NCBI GenBank assembly: GCA_028876585.1
Contig: JAGWRL010000247.1
Coordinates: 1 to 9,732 of the forward strand
Direction of reading: 5' to 3'
Origin: Pseudomonadota bacterium
Lineage (GTDB): Bacteria > Pseudomonadota > Alphaproteobacteria > Rhizobiales > Beijerinckiaceae
Length of the DNA stretch: 9,732 bases
The translations under genes were made by a program, and so were the position numbers. Shown here one piece after another: positions 5,285 to 9,732 of the stretch. The notes under the pieces are model-generated. The model was not told the DNA's origin. It did no database searches and saw only the letters and a program-made list of their open reading frames with translations. Position 1 is the stretch's first letter. Every line of letters starts with the position of its first letter.

Positions 5285-6369
5285 CAGCGCGCCCCCCGGG
5301 GAGAGAGCAGCGCGCCGAGCCTGCGGCCTAGGCTCGCAACCCCGCCGGGCGCGAAAATAAGGAGAAGGATCACAAGGAGGCCAAATATGAGTTGCACGAG
5401 TTGAGGCTTGTGAGCCGCAACGAGCGCGGCGGCCGCGCCCGAGCCTTGCGGCGCGAGACCCGAAAGAAACGAGGGAACGAGCAACCAGATCGCGGCCCCG
5501 AACAATGAACCATTGAGCGAGCCAAGGCCGCCGATGATGATCATGGCGATGAACTGAATGGCGAAATCGAGGCCGAACGCCTCCGAACTGATGTTGGTCA
5601 TGAAATAGGCTTGCGCCGCGCCGGCGCTCGACGCGATCGCCGACGACAGCGCGAACGCCTTGAGACGCAGCACGCGCACGTCGACGCCGGCCGCCTGCGC
5701 GGCAAGCTCATGATCGCGCATCGCCCGCATCGCGCGGCCTTCGCGCGTGTCGAGGCTGTTGCGCAACGCCCAGTAGACGAGCGCGACGGCGGCGAGGAGG
5801 AAGAAATACCAGCGCAGCGGCGTGTCGAGCGCAAACCCGCCCAGCACGGCCGGGTTGTAAGGCACGCCGGAGACGTCGAACAGCTTCACTTGCACTTGCA
5901 GGAAGACATAGGCGACGACGTGATGGACGGCGAGCGTCGACAGCACAAAATAAAGCCCGCGCACGCGCAGCGACGGCAGACCCGCGAGCACGCCCACGAC
6001 CGCGCCCACGAGCGCGGCCGCAACCAGCGCGACCGGAAACGGCCAGCCCCACAACGATCCGACGATCGCCGCCGTCATGGCGCCGGTGGCGTAGAACGCG
6101 GCATGGCCGATCGAGATCAATCCCGCGCAACCGGTGAGAAAGTTCAACGAAAGCGCGCCGAGCATGGCGATCAGCATCAGGTCGATCTGCGACAGGCCGA
6201 GATTGAGCAACTGCACGTTGGAAAGCCGATAGCCGAACGCCGCGCGATGGGTCAGCACGAAAGGCAGATAGAGGGCGATGGCGAGCAGCCCGACGCCAAG
6301 CGCGGCGCGGCGCAGCCGCCCCCAGATCGGGGGGGCCACGGAAGACGTCGGGGCGAAGGCGTCGCTCAT
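5284..6369 (-). CDS. livM: Branched-chain amino acid-type ABC transporter permease LivM
   Basis: A 361-residue inner-membrane permease starting MSDAFAPTSS. After about 20 hydrophilic residues it has multiple hydrophobic helices across most of its length, including the hallmark LNFLTGCAGLISIGHAAFYATGA (about 80-102) and GLPSLRVRGLYFVLSTLA. The cytoplasmic loop RAMRAMRDHELAAQAAGVDV is the coupling loop that contacts the ATPases. IIIGGLGSLNGSLFGA near the C-terminus is also conserved. The frame stays open for another 248 codons upstream, but that part antisense-overlaps nothing real and lies in a second frame of livH; the ATG at 6369, 2 nt after the livH stop with GGGCGGG upstream, is the true start. 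Confidence 0.92.
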   Translation of the reverse strand: MSDAFAPTSSVAPPIWGRLRRAALGVGLLAIALYLPFVLTHRAAFGYRLSNVQLLNLGLSQIDLMLIAMLGALSLNFLTGCAGLISIGHAAFYATGAMTAAIVGSLWGWPFPVALVAAALVGAVVGVLAGLPSLRVRGLYFVLSTLAVHHVVAYVFLQVQVKLFDVSGVPYNPAVLGGFALDTPLRWYFFLLAAVALVYWALRNSLDTREGRAMRAMRDHELAAQAAGVDVRVLRLKAFALSSAIASSAGAAQAYFMTNISSEAFGLDFAIQFIAMIIIGGLGSLNGSLFGAAIWLLVPSFLSGLAPQGSGAAAALVAAHKPQLVQLIFGLLVILLLIFAPGGVASLGRRLGALLSPRGAR

Positions 6370-6371
6370 TC

Positions 6372-7238
6372 TCACACCCGCCCAAGTTCGCGTTCGCCGA
6401 ACAGCCCCCAGGGCCTGACCAGCAGGATGAGCAGCAACAAGGCGTAGATCACGATGTCGGTTGATTCCGGCGCGATGTAGAACGCCGCCAGTTGCTCGAT
6501 GACGCCGACCAGAACGCCGCCGACGATCGCGCCTGGAATGCTTTGCAACCCGCCGATCACCACGGCCGGCAGCGCGAGCAGGCCAATCGACTCGAGGTCG
6601 GTCGAGACGATCTGCAATTGCCCGAGAAACAACCCGCCGACGGCGGCGAGCAGACTGCCGATCGCCCAGGCCAGGCGGTTCATCGCATTGACGTTGACGC
6701 CGGAGACGAGCGCCGCCTCGTGACTGTCGGCGGTCGCGCGCATCAGCAAACCCAGGGAGGTGAAGCGGAAGAAAGCCGCGAACAACCCCATGCAGACCCA
6801 CGCGACCATCGCCGCCGCCAGATGAAGCTCGGAGATGCGCAGCGACCCCAGCGTTAACACGCCGGTCGGCAGCGGCGTGACGAGCGTGCGCCCCTGCGGC
6901 CCGAACACGATCTCGATTCCCGCGCGCAATACGATCGACAAGGCGATGGTCACCATGATCACCGCCAGCATCGAGCGGCCCGCCAGCGGCTGGATCAGCG
7001 CGACATAGACAAGGACGCCGAGCCCCGCCGAGGCGAGCGCCATGAACAGCATGGCGATCGGAAACGGCCAATCGAACGTGGAAAGCGCGGCGGCGGCGAA
7101 ATAGGCGCCGCACACCGCGAACATGCCCTGCGCGAAGTTGAAGACCTCGGTGGCCTTGAACACGGTCGCAAACCCCAGCGCGACGAGCCCGTAGAGGCTG
7201 CCGAGCGCGACGCCGCTGAAGAGGACCTGCGCGAGCAT
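6372..7238 (-). CDS. livH: Branched-chain amino acid-type ABC transporter permease LivH
   Basis: A 288-residue inner-membrane permease starting MLAQVLFSGVALGSLYGL, which matches the usual LivH N-terminus. The conserved segments FNFAQGMFAVCGAYFA (about 33-48), LMRATADSHEAALVSGV (coupling loop for the ATPases) and VIGGLQSIPGAIVGGVLVG are present, with about eight hydrophobic helices. It forms the heterodimeric channel with LivM. An in-frame extension to 7322 would run through the end of the upstream binding-protein gene; the ATG at 7238 is chosen for homology and for the GGGG 5-8 nt before it. It begins 10 nt after the binding-protein stop. Confidence 0.92.
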   Translation of the reverse strand: MLAQVLFSGVALGSLYGLVALGFATVFKATEVFNFAQGMFAVCGAYFAAAALSTFDWPFPIAMLFMALASAGLGVLVYVALIQPLAGRSMLAVIMVTIALSIVLRAGIEIVFGPQGRTLVTPLPTGVLTLGSLRISELHLAAAMVAWVCMGLFAAFFRFTSLGLLMRATADSHEAALVSGVNVNAMNRLAWAIGSLLAAVGGLFLGQLQIVSTDLESIGLLALPAVVIGGLQSIPGAIVGGVLVGVIEQLAAFYIAPESTDIVIYALLLLILLVRPWGLFGERELGRV

Positions 7239-7248
7239 GTCGCCCCGC

Positions 7249-8481
7249 CTACTTCGTGTATTTCGCGTAGTCGTCGTAAGCGCCGAACGGCTTGAATTTG
7301 CCGGCGTCGTAGTCGTAGCCAAACATCTTCAGCACTTGCGGCCCGGTGTGGTCGTCCCTTGTGTAGACGATCGGCGCCGAGAGGCCCTGGGTGTCGACGG
7401 TGAAGCCGGGAGCCAGCGTCTCAACGAGGCGCGCGCGCGTCAAGTCAGGTCCTGCTTTGGCCAGCGATTGCGCCGCCATCTGGCCGGCGACCCAACCGGC
7501 GACGTAGTTGATGTTGGGCGCGAGCGCCGCGTGGCCAGCTTTGGCCGCGCCTGCGCTCAAACTCGCGTCCCCGGGCGAAGGCTCGGAGCCGCCGGGCGTG
7601 AAGCAACTGATGAAAGTGTAATTGGCGCCGGCCTTCGGCCCCAGCGCCTTGAACACCGAGGGCGAGCCCAGATAGGTGATGCCGAAGGCGGGAATGTCCA
7701 CGCCGTATTGCGCCAGCGCTTTCATGGTCAGGATCGAGGTGTTCTCGACGCCGTAGATGGTGAGGAAATCCGGCTTCTCCGCCATGATCTGCTGCACCTG
7801 CGGCGTCACGTCGACCGCCGTCACCTTCATCGTCACGGCCGAGGCCTTTCCGCCATATCTGGCCGCGGCCTCGGCGATGAAGTTCGCATAATCCTTGCCG
7901 CCCGCCGTCTCGATGGCGACCGTCATCACCTTCGGCGCCTTCAGCTTCAGCTTGTCGACGTAGTAGCCGACGCCAGCCTGCGCCATCTGTTTGTAACCGC
8001 AGAAGCCGTTGTAGACCATCGGCGAAACCGGCTCGGACAACGCTTTGGTTGGCGTGTAGGTGCCCACGATCGGCACCTTGCCGGCCCTGATCGTCGCGGC
8101 GAGGCCGACCTGCGAGGCCGAACTGCCCATGCCGGAGATGGCGATCACCGGCGTCTGACCGACGAGCTTCTCGAAAGCGATCTTGTCGGTCGCGGCGTTG
8201 AACCGGTTGTCTTCGGCCAGCACATTGACTTTGCGGCCGTTGACGCCGCCGGCCTCGTTGAGCCCCTTCATATAGTCCTGAAAGCCCGTCACCCAGACGC
8301 CCTGCGAGGCCGACGTCGGGCCGGACATGTCCATCAACAGGCCCCAATCCACATGGTCCTTATAGACGCCGTCGTCCGGCGCCTCCTGCGCCAGCGCGAC
8401 GCCGGCCGCCGAAACGGCGAGCGCCAGCGCGCCAAAGCGCAGCGCCGCCCGCAGTTGTGACAACGATGCCCTGTTCCTCAT
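7249..8481 (-). CDS. Periplasmic substrate-binding protein of the Liv-type ABC transporter
   Basis: A 410-residue type I periplasmic binding protein (Peripla_BP_6 family). Residues 1-31 are a signal peptide (MRNRASLSQLR, hydrophobic core, ALA cleavage site before Gln32); there is no lipobox Cys. VDWGLLMDMSGPTSASQG and GVNGRKVNVLAEDNRFN (about 43-90) are the standard first-lobe segments, and ETAGGKDYANFIAEAAARYGG is the hinge-region block. It captures the substrate and delivers it to LivHM. Many Liv-type binding proteins in alphaproteobacteria bind aromatic or other organic acids instead of leucine. The neighbouring enoyl-CoA hydratase favours that here, but the ligand cannot be read off. The ATG at 8481 has AAGGAGA 7 nt upstream; a frame extension to 8568 overlaps the upstream gene and lacks a signal peptide. 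It begins 22 nt after the hydratase stop. Confidence 0.9.
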   Translation of the reverse strand: MRNRASLSQLRAALRFGALALAVSAAGVALAQEAPDDGVYKDHVDWGLLMDMSGPTSASQGVWVTGFQDYMKGLNEAGGVNGRKVNVLAEDNRFNAATDKIAFEKLVGQTPVIAISGMGSSASQVGLAATIRAGKVPIVGTYTPTKALSEPVSPMVYNGFCGYKQMAQAGVGYYVDKLKLKAPKVMTVAIETAGGKDYANFIAEAAARYGGKASAVTMKVTAVDVTPQVQQIMAEKPDFLTIYGVENTSILTMKALAQYGVDIPAFGITYLGSPSVFKALGPKAGANYTFISCFTPGGSEPSPGDASLSAGAAKAGHAALAPNINYVAGWVAGQMAAQSLAKAGPDLTRARLVETLAPGFTVDTQGLSAPIVYTRDDHTGPQVLKMFGYDYDAGKFKPFGAYDDYAKYTK

Positions 8482-8503
8482 GCGCGTCTCTCCTTGTTGG
8501 TTG

Positions 8504-9271
8504 TCAGTTTCCGGTCCAGTTCGGCGCCCGCTTCTCGGCGAAGGCCCTCGCGCCCTCGCGCGCGTCATCAGATACGATCACGCGTTCAAGAATTTCCTTC
8601 TGGCGCGTCCAGATCTCATCAGCCGGCCAATCCGACGACGCATCGATCACCTGCTTGGTCATGGCGACGGCAAGCGGCCCGTTGGCGGCGATCTCGTGGG
8701 CGAGCGCCAGCGCGCCGTCCAGCGCCGTCCCGGGCGCAACCAGTTGGTTGACGAGGCCGAACCCGCGCGCGTCCCGCGCGCTCATCATGCGGCCCGTCAG
8801 CGCGTATTCCATCGCGATGTTGCGCGGGATGCGGCGCGGCAGGCGCAGCAGACCGCCCGAGCCCGCGATCAGGCCACGTCGCACTTCCGGCAGGCCGAAC
8901 TGGGCGTCTTGCGCCGCCACGATGAGATCGCAGGCGAGCGCGATTTCGCACCCGCCCGCCAGCGCATAGCCCTCCACCGCCGCGATCAGCGGCTTGTTCG
9001 GCGGCCGCTCCACGAGGCCGGCCAGCCCACGGCCTTCGAGTTCGACGCGCTCGCCGGCCAGGAACGCCTTGAGGTCCATGCCCGAGCAGAAATGCCCGCC
9101 GGCGCCGGTCAGCACCCCGACCGAAAGCGACGCGTCGGCGTCGAGCCGGTCCAACGCCTCGGCGATGGCCTCCGACGCGCGCCGGTTGATCGCGTTGCGG
9201 GCCTGCGGACGGTTGATCGTCACGACGAGCGCGCGCGCGCGCGTCTCCACAAGAACGAGATCGCTCGTCAT
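8504..9271 (-). CDS. Enoyl-CoA hydratase/isomerase (crotonase family)
   Basis: A 255-residue cytoplasmic enzyme of normal crotonase length. The first oxyanion-hole segment is HFCSGMDLKAF (60-70) and the second is GYALAGGCEIALACDL (101-116). The two acids used by true hydratases are present: Glu109 (GGCEI) and Glu129 (FGLPEVRRG). It should add water to a 2-enoyl-CoA or catalyse a related reaction during CoA-linked catabolism; crotonase specificity cannot be told from sequence alone. The ATG at 9271 has AAAGGAGC 5 nt before it and overlaps the upstream stop by 4 nt (ATGA). The frame is open to 9583, but that part lies inside the previous gene. It is followed within 22 nt by the transporter genes, suggesting the imported compound is a substrate of the same pathway. 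Confidence 0.9.
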   Translation of the reverse strand: MTSDLVLVETRARALVVTINRPQARNAINRRASEAIAEALDRLDADASLSVGVLTGAGGHFCSGMDLKAFLAGERVELEGRGLAGLVERPPNKPLIAAVEGYALAGGCEIALACDLIVAAQDAQFGLPEVRRGLIAGSGGLLRLPRRIPRNIAMEYALTGRMMSARDARGFGLVNQLVAPGTALDGALALAHEIAANGPLAVAMTKQVIDASSDWPADEIWTRQKEILERVIVSDDAREGARAFAEKRAPNWTGN

Positions 9272-9732
9272 CGCGCCGCTCCTTTCAACAGCGCCGCGCG
9301 CAGTCCGGCGCGGTCGCGAATGACGCGGCCCGCGACGACGCGGCCCGCCTCGACGCGAACGAGCCCGTTGACGTGCAGATGCGCCGCCGCCTCTCCCTCG
9401 ACTCCGTCGAGGCCGCCGCGATAGGTCCCCCGTTGCATGGCGTGGAACACGACGTCCGGCCCGCTCGACAACAACACATCGATCTCGCACGCGCGCACGG
9501 TGAAGCGCAGCGGCTTGCCGGTGATGTGCTCGTCGTCGCAGGGCACCGCCGATGTCTCCTCTGGCCAGTCGCCTTGCAGCCAAGCGCGCACCGTCGCTTC
9601 CGCCGCTTCATCGCGCGGCTTCGGCGTCTCGTCCCAGGGCGCCGCGGCCGGCGCCTCGACCGGGTCGGCCAAGCCGGATTGAAGCTGGCGCCGCCGCGTC
9701 CAATAATCCTCCTGCGCGACGCATCCGGTGAG
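9268..9732 (-). CDS. NTF2/SnoaL-like domain protein, C-terminal part (cut by window edge)
   Basis: The frame is open from the window end to a TGA at 9268-9270 and gives 154 residues with no start visible. The C-terminal part (VVFHAMQRGTYRGGL, then HLHVNGLVRVEAGRVVAGRVI and RDRAGLRAAL) has the alternating strand pattern and the V-x-x-G-R-V...I-x-D-R-x-G-L ending common in NTF2-like/SnoaL proteins, which include isomerases, dehydratases and small non-catalytic partners. The upstream portion (W-T-R-R-R, PRDEAAEATVRAWLQGDWPEE) is charged and helical. I do not recognise a specific enzyme. It is coupled to the hydratase by a 4-nt ATGA overlap, so the two probably serve one pathway. The call is by pattern resemblance and may be wrong. 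Confidence 0.5.
   Translation of the reverse strand, partial: LTGCVAQEDYWTRRRQLQSGLADPVEAPAAAPWDETPKPRDEAAEATVRAWLQGDWPEETSAVPCDDEHITGKPLRFTVRACEIDVLLSSGPDVVFHAMQRGTYRGGLDGVEGEAAAHLHVNGLVRVEAGRVVAGRVIRDRAGLRAALLKGAAR

Noticed and set aside
5284..7113. 609-codon open frame on the minus strand
   Set aside because: Only the last 361 codons (LivM) show family resemblance and membrane helices. The rest is an Arg/Ala/Gly-rich shadow of livH in another frame.
9229..9243. Alternating GC run that might be a phase-variable repeat
   Set aside because: It encodes the Arg/Ala-rich start of the hydratase (RARAL) in frame and is short; nothing suggests length variation.
8480..9424. 314-codon plus-strand open frame
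   Set aside because: Antisense to the enoyl-CoA hydratase, which has complete catalytic motifs; this frame is Arg-rich without domains.

Overview
The window is GC-rich, densely packed bacterial DNA. Codon use, the FNR/FixK-type box, the ArsR-rhodanese regulator and the Liv-type transporter together suggest an alphaproteobacterium, probably of the Rhizobiales or Hyphomicrobiales. That placement is inference; no marker gene is present.

Left edge (1-117): the last codons and right terminal repeat of an IS3-family insertion sequence. Positions 118-220 hold nothing recognisable.

Redox and sulfur block (221-3591). A 58-residue single-span membrane protein (221-397, minus) sits behind what looks like a class II FNR/FixK promoter. 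Next is a secreted class II-type cytochrome c with a C-terminal CVACH haem site and a Met/His-rich N-terminus (500-1096, minus). A perfect 30-bp palindrome (1150-1179) lies upstream of it. An ArsR-type HTH fused to a rhodanese domain (1363-2019, minus) is divergent from a plus-strand cluster. That cluster holds a shrunken persulfide-dioxygenase-like metallo-beta-lactamase gene (2146-2541), a SHOCT membrane protein (2618-2992), a DsrE-family protein (3026-3379) and a 69-codon remnant of a cysteine desulfurase (3382-3591). The palindrome at the ArsR promoter and the one upstream of the cytochrome share an 11/14-matching palindromic core. One regulator may therefore control both. The two enzyme genes have lost most of their length yet remain open, so the module looks partly decayed around a regulator, a sulfur carrier and a membrane protein.

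Gap 3592-3773: no gene seen.

Transport and catabolism operon (3774-9732, all minus, reading from right to left): an NTF2/SnoaL-like protein cut by the window edge, an enoyl-CoA hydratase/isomerase, a periplasmic Leu/Ile/Val-type binding protein, permeases LivH and LivM, and ATPases LivF and LivG. Genes overlap by 1-4 nt or are separated by 2-22 nt, so this is almost certainly one transcript. The hydratase beside a complete branched-chain-amino-acid-type ABC importer suggests uptake of an organic acid (aromatic, alicyclic or branched) that is broken down as a CoA thioester. The substrate cannot be read from the sequence.
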